This document shows, piece by piece, positions 36,723 to 45,663 of a stretch of 64,000 bases of DNA. Position numbers and translations under genes: made by a program. A model generated the notes under the pieces. The model was given only the letters and a program-made list of their open reading frames with translations, did not search any database and was not told where the DNA came from. The stretch is from positions 7,328-71,327 of the forward strand of contig CAVTLC010000048.1 in NCBI GenBank assembly GCA_963735445.1, given 5' to 3'. The stretch comes from AP-15 sp963735445. Its GTDB lineage: Bacteria; Pseudomonadota; Alphaproteobacteria; ATCC43930; CGMCC-115725. The stretch's first letter is position 1. Each line of letters begins with the position of its first letter.

Positions 36723-37076
36723 CTAAGGGGTGGGATAGAGGCGCGTCTTGATCGCCTCCAGTTGGGCGATCACGTCGGGGTCGATAATTCGGGTGAACCG
36801 CGGCACCTCTTTGCCCTTCCACTTGGCCGGTTGGTAAAACATGTGGAGCGGCCGGAGGTCGAACAGCCCGCCGTTGCGGTAAGCATACGCCTCCTCGTAA
36901 AGCGGGCGATATACTTGCATAAAAACGTCTTCGGGTCGGCAGTCATCTTCAGTGTGATGGCCGACCCCGTAAATATAATACGCGTAATTATTCAACGGCC
37001 CATTCGGGTCATGTTTGAAATGGTAATAATAACCGGGCTCGGGCAGCTCCTTCGGCGGTTGAATATCGTAAGCCAT
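36723..37076 (-). CDS. DUF1653 protein
   Basis: The 117-residue protein begins at ATG 37076 behind GGGAGGACGACGAT. It matches the DUF1653 pattern: GYYYHFKHDPNGPLNNYAYY near the start (a variant of the YRHYKG motif), VGHHTEDDCRPEDVFMQVYR (like ARHSETGE and VVYRALY), and LRPLHMFYQP followed by VPRFTRI. These small proteins occur widely and have no established biochemical role. The upstream in-frame extension to 37295 has no start signal and was dropped. It is divergent from the MFS gene at 37326. Confidence 0.85.
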   Translation of the reverse strand: MAYDIQPPKELPEPGYYYHFKHDPNGPLNNYAYYIYGVGHHTEDDCRPEDVFMQVYRPLYEEAYAYRNGGLFDLRPLHMFYQPAKWKGKEVPRFTRIIDPDVIAQLEAIKTRLYPTP

Positions 37077-37325
37077 ATCGTCGTCCTCCCGGCTGCGTTG
37101 CAAAGAGTAGCGTATGAGGTGGCTAGAGGCGCTGCCTAGATGAAGGGGCGGGCAGCTCGGCAAGCGAGAGCTGTCGTTCGACAGTGAGCTCGCGCCCCGG
37201 CCGGTGGCACTCCTCCGCAGCGATCTTGTTCCGAGCGCTCGGAGCCCAGCGGCGCGATAACCGCGCGCGGCTGATGCCCAAAATTGCGCCATCAACAGGC
37301 GATCATCTTCGGGTATCTGCCTCTC

Positions 37326-38783
37326 ATGCAGGGCGCGCGCACAACGACGGTCGGAGGCGGCACCGCCAAGGGCTCGTGGAGCGAGATTTTTCGCGACGGG
37401 CTCGGGCTTTATTCGGCGCTGATCATTGGCGGCATCGCGATGAACGCGACCCAGATGCTGGTCATCGCGATCATCATGCCGACCATTGTTCGCGATATCG
37501 GCGGGGCGAGCTTCTACACCTGGGCGGCGATGCTTTACACGATCGGCGCGATCGTCGGCGGCGCTTCGACCGCGATGGTGTGGTCGCGTCTCGGCGCCCG
37601 GCGCGCTTATACGCTCGGCGCCGGGGTGTTCGCGCTTGGCACGGTGTGCTGTGCCCTGGCGCCGGATATCGGCTCACTGATCGCCGCGCGCAGCGTCCAG
37701 GGATGGGCCGGGGGCCTCGTCTCGGGGAGCGGTATGGCGCTGATCGCGAGCCTGTACGACGCGCGCCTGCGGACCCGCATCATCGCGATCTCCCAGGGCA
37801 CCTTCACCGCCTGTCATCTCAGCGGACCGATTGTCGGCGGGATGTTTGCGGCGATGCATTGGTGGCGTGGCTCGTTCTGGATGATGGCGCCGCTGATGCT
37901 GGTATTTGCCGGTCTCGCCTATTGGAAGATCCCCGACCGGCTCGACCGCGAGAGCGAAGGCAAGCGCTTCGCCCGAGTGCCGTTTCTCCGGTTCGGGACC
38001 TTGGCCGCCGGGGTGCTGTGCGTCGCGGCCAGCGGATCGGTGTCGGGTACTGCAGCGCGCATCCTGTTGATTACCGCTGCGATAGCACTCGTCGGCGTGA
38101 CCTTCTGGCTCGACCGGCGGGCGGCCAATAATCTGTTTCCGCGTGGCGCTCTGTCGCTCACCGCGCCGATCGGGTTGGCCTTATGGATCCTGGCGTTGCA
38201 CGGGATGACCCAGACCTCGGTGACGTTGTTTTTACCGTTGTTGCTGCAGGTCGTGCATCACGTGTCGCCGCTTGTGATCAACTTTCTCAGCATCGTCATT
38301 TCGCTGGGTTGGACTACCGGCACCTTCACCGTTTCGGGGTGGTCGGGAAAACGTGAGCGTCTGGCGCTCGTCTCGGGGCCGGTCCTTGCTACGACCGGGC
38401 TCGCCTGTCTGACCGCGGTAGCCTTACTGCCGGGACTGGCGCTGATGACGATAAGCGCTTTCGCGATGGGGATCGGCATCGGCATTTACAACGTGCATCT
38501 CGTTGCGCGCGCGATGGACAGCGTGACCGCCGACGAACATCGCAGCACCGCATCGGCCCTGGCTTCTATACGCGCGATCGGTACCGCCTTTGGCGCGGCG
38601 ATTGCGGGGGTGGTGGCGAATGTTGCGGGGCTCGGCAACGCCACCCAACCGGCGGCGGTCGGCCATGCCGTGACCGCGGTCTATATGTTCTGCTGCATCC
38701 CGTTCGGGCTCGCCGCACTCTTAATGTTCCGCTTTGTCCGCATCACCCTCGGCAAGCCGGAGATGCGGCTCCCGCGGGATTAG
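37326..38783 (+). CDS. MFS transporter, drug:H+ antiporter type (DHA2-like)
   Basis: The 485-residue protein has about fourteen predicted helices. Helix 1 holds SALIIGGIAMNATQMLVIAI and helix 2 AAMLYTIGAIVGGASTAMVW, followed by RLGARRAYTLG as the MFS loop, and AARSVQGWAGGLVSGSGMAL as motif C-like. The length and helix count fit DHA2-type multidrug exporters. ATG 37326 was chosen over 37284 because the longer head is not hydrophobic and has no binding site. No regulator is adjacent, so the substrate and control are not evident. Confidence 0.82.
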   Translation: MQGARTTTVGGGTAKGSWSEIFRDGLGLYSALIIGGIAMNATQMLVIAIIMPTIVRDIGGASFYTWAAMLYTIGAIVGGASTAMVWSRLGARRAYTLGAGVFALGTVCCALAPDIGSLIAARSVQGWAGGLVSGSGMALIASLYDARLRTRIIAISQGTFTACHLSGPIVGGMFAAMHWWRGSFWMMAPLMLVFAGLAYWKIPDRLDRESEGKRFARVPFLRFGTLAAGVLCVAASGSVSGTAARILLITAAIALVGVTFWLDRRAANNLFPRGALSLTAPIGLALWILALHGMTQTSVTLFLPLLLQVVHHVSPLVINFLSIVISLGWTTGTFTVSGWSGKRERLALVSGPVLATTGLACLTAVALLPGLALMTISAFAMGIGIGIYNVHLVARAMDSVTADEHRSTASALASIRAIGTAFGAAIAGVVANVAGLGNATQPAAVGHAVTAVYMFCCIPFGLAALLMFRFVRITLGKPEMRLPRD

Positions 38784-39166
38784 AGCGGCGTGCGCATTAG
38801 GCGGGTGAGCCCGTAATTCGATTACCTTGCTCGCCTGTACCGACCCCACTGAGCGCGGCTGTAGGAGTCTCAGCATGTTCTTGGCGCCAAAGCCGCGCGG
38901 GTCAGATGCGGAGCGGCACCGAAGTCCCGGTGCTCGGTTATTGCCCGCGGCCTGATCTCTGGGCGCAAATAGACCGGCCACACGCCAAACCACCCCATCA
39001 CGCAGTCGCTCGCGCGATGCCTGAGGTTGATTTGGATCAATTCGTCGGGATTTAAGATCGCTAGCTTAGGGACCAGACGGTCCGAACTCTACTCACTCAG
39101 ATCGTCCCTACTATCGAACCCGGTTCCCACTGGGGTCGCTTTTTCACCAAATGGCGCAAATTCCGC
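38784..39166. other. Gap with no recognised gene
   Basis: About 380 bases between the MFS gene and the cytochrome c gene. No coding frame with a binding site or family match was found on either strand. I also found no stem-loop strong enough to call as a terminator. The promoter of the cytochrome gene presumably lies here. Confidence 0.3.
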
Positions 39167-39529
39167 ATGCCGAGTGCCAGTCTTAAAACGGTGATCCTGC
39201 CGGTCGCTCTCTTGGCCACTATCGCGTTCGCGGCCAATGCCGAGGAGGGTGCCGGGGATGCGCAGACCGGGCGTGTCTTTGCTAAGCGTGTGTGTTCCCC
39301 ATGCCACGCCGTCGAACCCGACCCGCACGCGCCGCGGATGTTCGACATCGGTCCGGATTTCGAGACTGTCGCCAACACGCCCGGCATGACCGCGACAGCG
39401 CTCAACGCCTTCTTGCTGACCTCACACCCGAAGATGCCGAATTTGATCTTGTCGCCCGAGCAATCGGCAGATGTAATCGCCTATATCCTCACCTTGCGCG
39501 GCCGCCCGGACAGTCAGAAACCGAAATAA
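39167..39529 (+). CDS. Class I c-type cytochrome, periplasmic
   Basis: The 120-residue protein has a signal peptide (TVILPVALLATIAFAANA). It has a single haem site, CSPCH, near residue 43 and a methionine axial ligand in SHPKMPNLILS. It ends in YILTLRGRPD, the usual final helix of small class I cytochromes c. It would carry electrons in the periplasm. It stands alone, not next to an oxidase or dehydrogenase, though an acyl-CoA dehydrogenase gene follows on the other strand. Confidence 0.9.
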   Translation: MPSASLKTVILPVALLATIAFAANAEEGAGDAQTGRVFAKRVCSPCHAVEPDPHAPRMFDIGPDFETVANTPGMTATALNAFLLTSHPKMPNLILSPEQSADVIAYILTLRGRPDSQKPK

Positions 39530-39566
39530 AACGCACTCTCTCGCATGTTCCGCCGTGAACCGCGGG

Positions 39567-40730
39567 TCAGAAGGCGCCGAATCCGAGGATGCCGTCGATG
39601 GGGTCAAAACCGGCAATGACGCGCTTGCCGATCAGATCGCGCAGGGTCTCGCTGGTGCCGCCGCCCAAGGTCCCGTAGCGAGCGCCGCGATAAAAGCGCG
39701 ACACCGGGAATTCGTCGGTAAAGCCATAACCGCCGTGAACCTGGATTGCCTCGCTCGTCACCTTCAGCGCCATTTCATTGCAGGTGACCTTGGCGACCGC
39801 GGCCAATAGCGGGTCAGGGAATGGGTCGGCGGTGGCGCATGCGCGATAAAGCACGCTGCGCGCCGCCTCGATCTCGCGGTACATTTCGGCAATCTTCCAG
39901 CGCATCCCTTGGAAGTCGCCGATTGCACGGCCAAACGCCGTGCGCTCCTTGACGTATTTGACCGCCTCTTCAAACGCCCCCTCGGCGAGACCCAACGATA
40001 TGCTGGGGTTCAGGCAGCGCTGGGTGTTGAACGCGGACAACAATTTTCGAAAGCCGTCCTCAAGCACGAGATTTTCGGGCGGCAGTTCACAATCCTCAAA
40101 CCGGATTTCATGCAGGTTTTCGCCGCCCATCGTGTGATAGGTGCCGGTGACCGAAAACCCGGGCGTGCCCTTTTCGACGAGAACGCAGCCGATGCCTTCC
40201 CGCCCCGGCTTCTTGTCGATGCGGGTGAAGACGACGAACATACCGGCTTCCTCCGCGCGGCTGATCAAGGTCTTGACCCCGTTAAGCCGCAGCCGATTGC
40301 CCACCCGGTCGACATTGGTCTTGTAATTGGCGACGTCGGTGCCGGCGTCGGGCTCGGTCATACAGATCGCGAGCAGGCAATCGCCGCTAGCGACTGCCGG
40401 TAGGATGCGCTGTTTGATCGGTTCCGGCGCGTAAACCGAGATGATCCGGGTCTGGACCCCGACCTCGCCGAGCACCGCCATCGCCGTCACGTAACAGACC
40501 TTGGCGATCTCTTCGAGCACCAGTGCGGTGTCGAACACCGGCAGCCCGAGGCCGCCATATTCCTCGGGCACCGCCATGCCAAGCACGCCCAACTCGGCGA
40601 GCCGTCGCATGTTCTCCCACGGAAAAGCGCCGTTCATGTAATCCTGCGCGCGGGCGCGGAATTCGCCCTGCGCCAGCTCGCGCACGGTGCCGATAAATTG
40701 GCGCTGCTCGTCGGACAAGCTCGTGAACAC
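39567..40730 (-). CDS. Acyl-CoA dehydrogenase family protein
   Basis: The 387-residue protein has the full acyl-CoA dehydrogenase fold. The FAD-binding middle domain contains ICMTEPDAGTDVANYKTNVD; the C-terminal helices contain RTAFGRAIGDFQGMRWKIAE and QVHGGYGFTDEFPVSRFYRG. The position that usually holds the catalytic glutamate (YEGT in medium-chain enzymes) reads TLGGGTSETLRD here, so the base is not at its classical place. Some members use a glutamate elsewhere. The substrate is unknown. It ends near the cytochrome c gene. Confidence 0.85.
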   Translation of the reverse strand: MFTSLSDEQRQFIGTVRELAQGEFRARAQDYMNGAFPWENMRRLAELGVLGMAVPEEYGGLGLPVFDTALVLEEIAKVCYVTAMAVLGEVGVQTRIISVYAPEPIKQRILPAVASGDCLLAICMTEPDAGTDVANYKTNVDRVGNRLRLNGVKTLISRAEEAGMFVVFTRIDKKPGREGIGCVLVEKGTPGFSVTGTYHTMGGENLHEIRFEDCELPPENLVLEDGFRKLLSAFNTQRCLNPSISLGLAEGAFEEAVKYVKERTAFGRAIGDFQGMRWKIAEMYREIEAARSVLYRACATADPFPDPLLAAVAKVTCNEMALKVTSEAIQVHGGYGFTDEFPVSRFYRGARYGTLGGGTSETLRDLIGKRVIAGFDPIDGILGFGAF

Positions 40731-40746
40731 GGGTTCCCCCTGGCTT

Positions 40747-41469
40747 TTAGATCAGGCCGAGATCGCGCAGGCTGGTGTGGCGGTTGCGGCCGATAATTAG
40801 ATGATCGTGGAGGACAACACCAAGCGGGGCGGCGGCCTTTTTGATGTCCTGGGTCACGGCGATATCGGCCTTAGATGGAGTGGGATCACCCGACGGGTGG
40901 TTGTGCACCAGGATCAATGCCGAGGCACCGAGATCGAGCGCCCGCTTGACGACCTCGCGCGGGTAGACCGGAGTGTGATCGACTGTGCCGCGCTGCTGGC
41001 GCTCATGTTTAATCAGCACGTTCTTGCGGTCGAGAAATAGGATATGGAATTCCTCGATCTTGCCGTGCGCGACGTGGGCGCTGCAATAATCGATCAGTTG
41101 ATCCCAGGAGCTGACGACCGGCCGATCCTGCAATTCGCCACGCATCAGCCGTAATGCTGCCTCGCGCACCGACTTGATTGCTGCGACGCCGGCCGATCCG
41201 AGCCCGGCCGCGAACAGCGCGTCCGGTTCAGCGCTGACCACCGCGGCAAAACCGCCGAAATGGTCGAGAAGTTCTTTCGCGAGAGGCTTGACGTCGCCGC
41301 GCGGGTTGCTCGCGAACAAAATGACTTCCAACAATTCGTAATCGGGCAGCGCTTCTGCCCCGGCCTCGATCAAGCGCTGACGCAGCCTTTCGCGGTGGCC
41401 GACGTAATGGGGCGCATCGGTTGCCGCTTCTCCGAGCTGCTTTGGCTTGCGCCGGCGGGCGGTCGCCAT
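40747..41469 (-). CDS. radC: RadC-type JAB-domain protein
   Basis: The 240-residue protein has an N-terminal helix-hairpin-helix part (DYELLEVILFASNPRGDVKP, FAAGLGSAGVAAIKSVRE). The C-terminal metalloprotease-like JAB/MPN domain carries the metal motif ILVHNHPSGDPTPSKAD (H-x-H, S, D). The family name RadC comes from an old genetic assignment; a direct DNA-repair role is doubtful. Its ATG overlaps the stop of the enoyl-CoA hydratase by one base, so both genes are read as one unit together with the ureohydrolase upstream. Confidence 0.88.
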   Translation of the reverse strand: MATARRRKPKQLGEAATDAPHYVGHRERLRQRLIEAGAEALPDYELLEVILFASNPRGDVKPLAKELLDHFGGFAAVVSAEPDALFAAGLGSAGVAAIKSVREAALRLMRGELQDRPVVSSWDQLIDYCSAHVAHGKIEEFHILFLDRKNVLIKHERQQRGTVDHTPVYPREVVKRALDLGASALILVHNHPSGDPTPSKADIAVTQDIKKAAAPLGVVLHDHLIIGRNRHTSLRDLGLI

Positions 41470-42272
41470 TATCCGGGACTACCGCTGCGCCGGCGGTCGC
41501 GCAGCCGGGCGAGCGCCATCCCCGCCATGCGCGCCGGCTCGTCGCTATCGAAGGCGCTGACAAAGGCGTCGATCCCGCGCGTGATCGCCGCTTCGGCCGG
41601 CAATTCTTCCCATTCGAGGATCAACGACTTTTGCAACCGGATCGCGAGCGGTCCGGCGGCGAGGATCGGCTGCGCCAAGCGCGCTACCGCCTCGTCGAGG
41701 CCGTCAGCCGGGGCAACACTATCGATCAGCCCCCAGGCCAATGCCTCGGCGGCACCGATCGTCTCGCCTGATAGTAATAGTCGGCGGGCGCGGCCTTGGC
41801 CGATCAATTTCGGCAACAGCGCTGCTTCGACGACTGAGGGAATGCCGATCGCCACCTCCGGCATGCCAAAGGCCGAAGTCTCGCTTGCGACGCGCAAATC
41901 GCAGGCAGCGGCGAGTTCGAGACCGGCGCCCAGCGCGTAGCCATCGATGCGCGCGATCACCGGCGCCGGCAGATGACGGAACGCGGCGCAGCAGTGATGG
42001 ACGAGGGTGATGAAACGGCGGGCGCTGGCGTGATCGAGCGCGGCGATCTCGGCAATGTCGGCGCCGCCGACAAAGGCGCGACCGCCGGCGCCGGTCAGGA
42101 TCGCGAGCCGCAAATCAGGGTCGGCCGCCACCCCGGTCATCTTGTCGATGATCTCTTGCATCAGCCCCGAATTGAGGCTGTTGAGCTTGGCGGCGTTATC
42201 GATCGTCAGCCGGGCGACCTGGCCGCCCTCGGGTCGTTCCTCGTATTCGACGCGAAAATGACCGGCCGCCAT
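41469..42272 (-). CDS. Enoyl-CoA hydratase/isomerase family protein
   Basis: Starting at ATG 42272 the protein has 267 residues of the crotonase fold: AILTGAGGRAFVGGADIAEI (first oxyanion-hole segment) and ARIDGYALGAGLELAAACDL (second). After it, SAFGMPEVAIGIPSVVEAAL holds the position where hydratases carry a catalytic glutamate (PEV), so a hydratase activity is plausible. The longer frame to 42335 overlaps the ureohydrolase stop and has no support. It is followed directly by radC. Confidence 0.85.
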   Translation of the reverse strand: MAAGHFRVEYEERPEGGQVARLTIDNAAKLNSLNSGLMQEIIDKMTGVAADPDLRLAILTGAGGRAFVGGADIAEIAALDHASARRFITLVHHCCAAFRHLPAPVIARIDGYALGAGLELAAACDLRVASETSAFGMPEVAIGIPSVVEAALLPKLIGQGRARRLLLSGETIGAAEALAWGLIDSVAPADGLDEAVARLAQPILAAGPLAIRLQKSLILEWEELPAEAAITRGIDAFVSAFDSDEPARMAGMALARLRDRRRSGSPG

Positions 42273-42274
42273 CT

Positions 42275-43222
42275 TTAGCCTGCCAATTGGTTTGAACGCC
42301 CGCGCTCCAGCCCGGCGCAGGCGAGTTGCAGGCATTTGTGCATGACGGTGCCGGCGAGATACGCGGTCATCCCGGCGCTGTCATGCGGCGGGCTCACGGT
42401 GTTGACATCGAAGGCGACAAGGTCGAGTTCGGCGAGCCCGTCGAGGATCGCCAAACCCTCTTTGGCGCTGAGCCCGCCCCAACTCGGGGTGCAAACTCCC
42501 GGCGCCACCGACGGGTCGAACACATCCATGTCAAAGCAAAGGTAAACCGGGCGCCGCGCGAGCCGCTGGCGGATATGCGCGAGAACCGCCGGTATCCCAA
42601 GGCTTTCGAGCTCGACCCCGGGGATCAGTTCATAGCCCCAATTGCGGGTGTATTCGAACAGGCCGGGCAGCGCCACCGCACCGCGCGCGCCGAGATGGAT
42701 CGAGTTCTTGGCGTCAACGACGCCCTCCTCGGCGGCGCGGGTAAAGGTGGTCGCGTTGGTGAACTTGCTCTCGCCGTCATCGGGATAGGTGTCGGTATGC
42801 GCGTCGATGTGCAACACGACAAGATCGGATTGATACCGATGCAAGGCGCGCAATTGCGGCAGGGTCACCGCACCGTCGCCACCCATCGTCACCGGAACGG
42901 CGCCGGCTTCGACGATTTCCGCGACCGCCTCCTCGATGTTTTCGAACGCCTCGGTAACATAGCCAGAGCGCAATTTTACATTGCCGTAATCGACGAGGCC
43001 GAGCCGTGCGACGGGATCGTAATCACGAACTGGCGGCTCGTAGCGCCGGATCAGGCCTGAGTGCTCGCGGATCGAATTCGGCCCGAGCCGCGCCCCAATG
43101 CGCGTCGGGTGAAACCCGCAATCGAACGGAATGCCGAGCACGGCCGCTTTGCTCGCCGACAGATCGCGCGAGGCGGGCACGCCCATGAAGGTCCCAACCG
43201 CTTCGACCGCGCGAGCCTCCAT
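42275..43222 (-). CDS. Ureohydrolase (arginase/agmatinase) family protein, divergent active site
   Basis: The 315-residue protein has the ureohydrolase fold with two metal-binding loops, LVVLHIDAHTDTYPDDG (DAHxD, intact) and YLCFDMDVFDPSVAPGVCTP (D-x-D-x-x-D, intact). Two normal catalytic residues differ. The GGDHS loop reads VTMGGDGAVTLPQ, so the first metal-binding histidine is a glycine. The later EVSPP loop reads FDVNTVSPPHD, so the usual glutamate is absent. It may therefore use one metal or a different substrate, or be a related non-canonical hydrolase. It lies 2 bases before the enoyl-CoA hydratase and probably shares its operon. Confidence 0.75.
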   Translation of the reverse strand: MEARAVEAVGTFMGVPASRDLSASKAAVLGIPFDCGFHPTRIGARLGPNSIREHSGLIRRYEPPVRDYDPVARLGLVDYGNVKLRSGYVTEAFENIEEAVAEIVEAGAVPVTMGGDGAVTLPQLRALHRYQSDLVVLHIDAHTDTYPDDGESKFTNATTFTRAAEEGVVDAKNSIHLGARGAVALPGLFEYTRNWGYELIPGVELESLGIPAVLAHIRQRLARRPVYLCFDMDVFDPSVAPGVCTPSWGGLSAKEGLAILDGLAELDLVAFDVNTVSPPHDSAGMTAYLAGTVMHKCLQLACAGLERGRSNQLAG

Positions 43223-43336
43223 GCCCCAGCCTCATCCCACTAATTTCCGACTGATACTCGTGCTGGAGGCCAATGCCAATGGCGCTTTCACCTTTGCTCC
43301 CGCATACTAGCGCGTGCGTTGCAAAGGAGACGGCTG

Positions 43337-43948
43337 GTGGACACGATCGAGAGCCCGCAGCAACTACGCGAAATCTATGGTGAGCCGATGGAGCGGGCCG
43401 TCAAAAAGCAATTGACCCGGCTCGACCGGCATTGCCGCAATTTCATCGCCATGTCGCCCTTTCTGGTGATCGCGTCATCGGACCCATCGGGGCGCTGCGA
43501 CGCGTCACCCAAAGGCGACGCCCCGGGCTTTGTCCGGGTTATCGACGACACGACCTTGTTAATCCCCGATCGCCTCGGGAACAACCGCGTCGACACCTTA
43601 GGCAATCTGCTAACGCGGCCCGGCGTCGGGCTGATCTTTTTTGTACCGGGGATCAACGAGACCCTGCGCGTCAACGGTCGCGCTACCGTGACGACCGATT
43701 TCGCGATCCTCGAACCGCTCGCGGTCAATGGCAAGGCGCCGCGCAGTGGCATCCTGGTCGCCGCCGAGGAGATTTATTTTCACTGCGGCAAGGCGCTGAT
43801 CCGCTCCGATTTATGGAACCCGGAGAAGCATGTCGCGCGCGGTGAATGGCCATCGCTCGGCCGCATTATCGCCGAGCAAGTCGGCGGCATGGACCCCGAC
43901 GAAGCCGAGCGCCAAACCGCCGAAAGCTACCGAACGCGCCTCTACTGA
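43337..43948 (+). CDS. PPOX-type FMN flavoprotein (MSMEG_1061-like)
   Basis: The 203-residue protein starts at GTG 43337, with AAGGAG seven bases upstream; an earlier TTG at 43319 lies before that site. The sequence has the split-barrel FMN fold: FLVIASSDPSGRCDASPKGD, LLIPDRLGNNRVDTLGNLLT, VGLIFFVPGINETLRVNGRA. It matches the MSMEG_1061 subgroup of pyridoxamine-phosphate-oxidase-like proteins, which bind flavin but have no fixed substrate. It is divergent from the ureohydrolase gene. Confidence 0.85.
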   Translation: MDTIESPQQLREIYGEPMERAVKKQLTRLDRHCRNFIAMSPFLVIASSDPSGRCDASPKGDAPGFVRVIDDTTLLIPDRLGNNRVDTLGNLLTRPGVGLIFFVPGINETLRVNGRATVTTDFAILEPLAVNGKAPRSGILVAAEEIYFHCGKALIRSDLWNPEKHVARGEWPSLGRIIAEQVGGMDPDEAERQTAESYRTRLY

Positions 43949-44114
43949 CCCTCCCTGCCCGCGTCGGAATTCACAATGCTATTTACCGCGGACTGAGGTC
44001 GCAGCGCGCTTTCGACGGCTCCGCGCCGGTCGGAGTGGGAATGCGGCCCTCGGCGTGCGCCGCTGGCGACCGGATGCTGCTCAACTACCGGTTCGGCAAA
44101 CGGTCGATTTGCTG

Positions 44115-44972
44115 CTAGGGGCGGACGACCGGGCCGCGTGAATCGGGGACGGTGGCCGCCTTCTCCTTCCAGTCCTTCGACCAAGGTGTCACCGGCTTTG
44201 GCACGGTCTTGCCATCGACCCGAATTTCGTCGACATGCTCGTTGTAGAAACAGAGATAGCCCTTGATTTTGGGACATTCCGGGATCGGGTCGGGATAGCT
44301 CCAGACGATGTCCTCATAGAGCCGGTCGCCGATCTTGGCCGAGTAATACCGCGCCTTGCCTTTGTAAGGGCAGGCCGTCGTCTTGTCGCTCGGGATCAGT
44401 AGATCCATGCGCACGTCTTCAGGCGGGATGTAGTAGCGGGTCGGCAACCGCGTTTCGAACAGAAACCGGGCGCGCCGTGTCTCGGCAAGAACTTCACCGC
44501 CGAGAATAACCTGCACCGGCCGTGAGGACTGGATCACGTCGACGCGCTTGTAAGGGTCGCGAGGGTGAACAAAGATCTCTTCATCCTCCTCGTACCAATG
44601 ATCAACTCGATCCCAGTAGAACGCGACGAAATCACCGATCTCGGCGACCTCCTCGAACGGGTCGGGATAACCCCAGACAGCGTTTTCTGAGGCCTTGTCG
44701 CCGACTTTTATCGTCCAGTATGACGCAGTCCCCTTATACGGACAGAAAGTGTGGTGGTCGGTTGGCGTCATCAGATCGAGCCGCACATCCGACCGAGGAA
44801 AATAATACACCGGCAGGTGCCGGGTTTCGAACAGCAGACGAGCATTGGTGCTGTCGGCGATGGTTTCGCCGTTGAATGTGACCCGCACGCGACGGGGCGA
44901 AGGCTCGAAGGTTATCTTGTAGTCGGGATTGGTCTTGAACCCGGATTCGCGCGTCTGCGGTGCGGCTGACAT
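44115..44972 (-). CDS. Tandem DUF427 protein
   Basis: Starting at ATG 44972 (behind AAGGAGG) the 285-residue protein contains two copies of DUF427. The first, about residues 20-130, has VRVTFNGETIADSTNARLLF and TFCPYKGTASYWTIKVGD. The second, about 150-260, has VQVILGGEVLAETRRARFLF and TACPYKGKARYYSAKIGD. Each copy keeps the CPYKG core. The single-domain family is common and functionally unassigned. An acidic linker (WYEEDEEIFVHPRD) joins the two domains. No cofactor motif or signal peptide is seen, so it is likely cytoplasmic. Confidence 0.88.
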   Translation of the reverse strand: MSAAPQTRESGFKTNPDYKITFEPSPRRVRVTFNGETIADSTNARLLFETRHLPVYYFPRSDVRLDLMTPTDHHTFCPYKGTASYWTIKVGDKASENAVWGYPDPFEEVAEIGDFVAFYWDRVDHWYEEDEEIFVHPRDPYKRVDVIQSSRPVQVILGGEVLAETRRARFLFETRLPTRYYIPPEDVRMDLLIPSDKTTACPYKGKARYYSAKIGDRLYEDIVWSYPDPIPECPKIKGYLCFYNEHVDEIRVDGKTVPKPVTPWSKDWKEKAATVPDSRGPVVRP

Positions 44973-45090
44973 GATCGGGGCCTCCTTGTTCGCCTCGCCG
45001 GCCGAAATAGTGCGGTCGCGCAAACTTCCGCGCCGCTCTCGCCGGCCGCTCCCATTATATAAGCCGCGCTCTCGCGATGAAACCGAAGCG

Positions 45091-45582
45091 TCAGTCGGCG
45101 CCCTCGGCCGGGTCTGTCGAGTTTACACCCTCGGCTTCCGCTGCTTGTTCGATCAAATTGGCCTTCATCGCGATCATCATATCGAGAAGCAGGTCGCGGT
45201 CAGGCTCCGGGATGCCGGCAAGCGCATCTTCGCGGACCTCGGCAGCAAGCGCGAAAATCCGGTCGAGCAGTGGGTAAGCGGCTTCGGTCAGATAAAGCAG
45301 GTGGGCGCGTCGATCCTTCGGATCGGGGCGGCGCTCGATAAGGCTGGCCGCCTGTAACCGATCGAGCAGCCGGGCTAGTGTGATCGGCTCCAATTCCAGG
45401 ATTTGCGCCAGGCTGACTTGATTGATGCCCTCCTGGCGCGCGAGGTTGGCGAGCACCGCGGCTTGCGCCCGGGTCAAGCCCAGCGAGGCGGCGCGCGCGC
45501 GCTGCTCGAACCGTTTGCGCATCAGACGCGCGACGTCGTTAAGGACAAAACCCAGGGTGCGGCTCGGGATTTCCTGGATCAT
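45091..45582 (-). CDS. MarR family transcriptional regulator
   Basis: The 163-residue protein has the winged-helix MarR domain. The helix-turn-helix spans QVSLAQILELEPITLARLLD and the wing is LIERRPDPKDRRAHLLYLTE, with the RPDPKDRR loop typical of the family. Flanking helices (MRKRFEQRARAASLGLTRAQ and the C-terminal half) form the dimer interface. It lies 67 bases upstream of the MFS-less DUF427 gene start on the same strand side, so it may control itself and that gene. Its ligand is unknown. Confidence 0.87.
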   Translation of the reverse strand: MIQEIPSRTLGFVLNDVARLMRKRFEQRARAASLGLTRAQAAVLANLARQEGINQVSLAQILELEPITLARLLDRLQAASLIERRPDPKDRRAHLLYLTEAAYPLLDRIFALAAEVREDALAGIPEPDRDLLLDMMIAMKANLIEQAAEAEGVNSTDPAEGAD

Positions 45583-45663
45583 CGCGATCCCCGCAGTTGA
45601 TCTCGGATATTAATCACATCCTGGCCATGGGCGGTTGTTATACTGGTCTCTTAGAGTTTTCCC

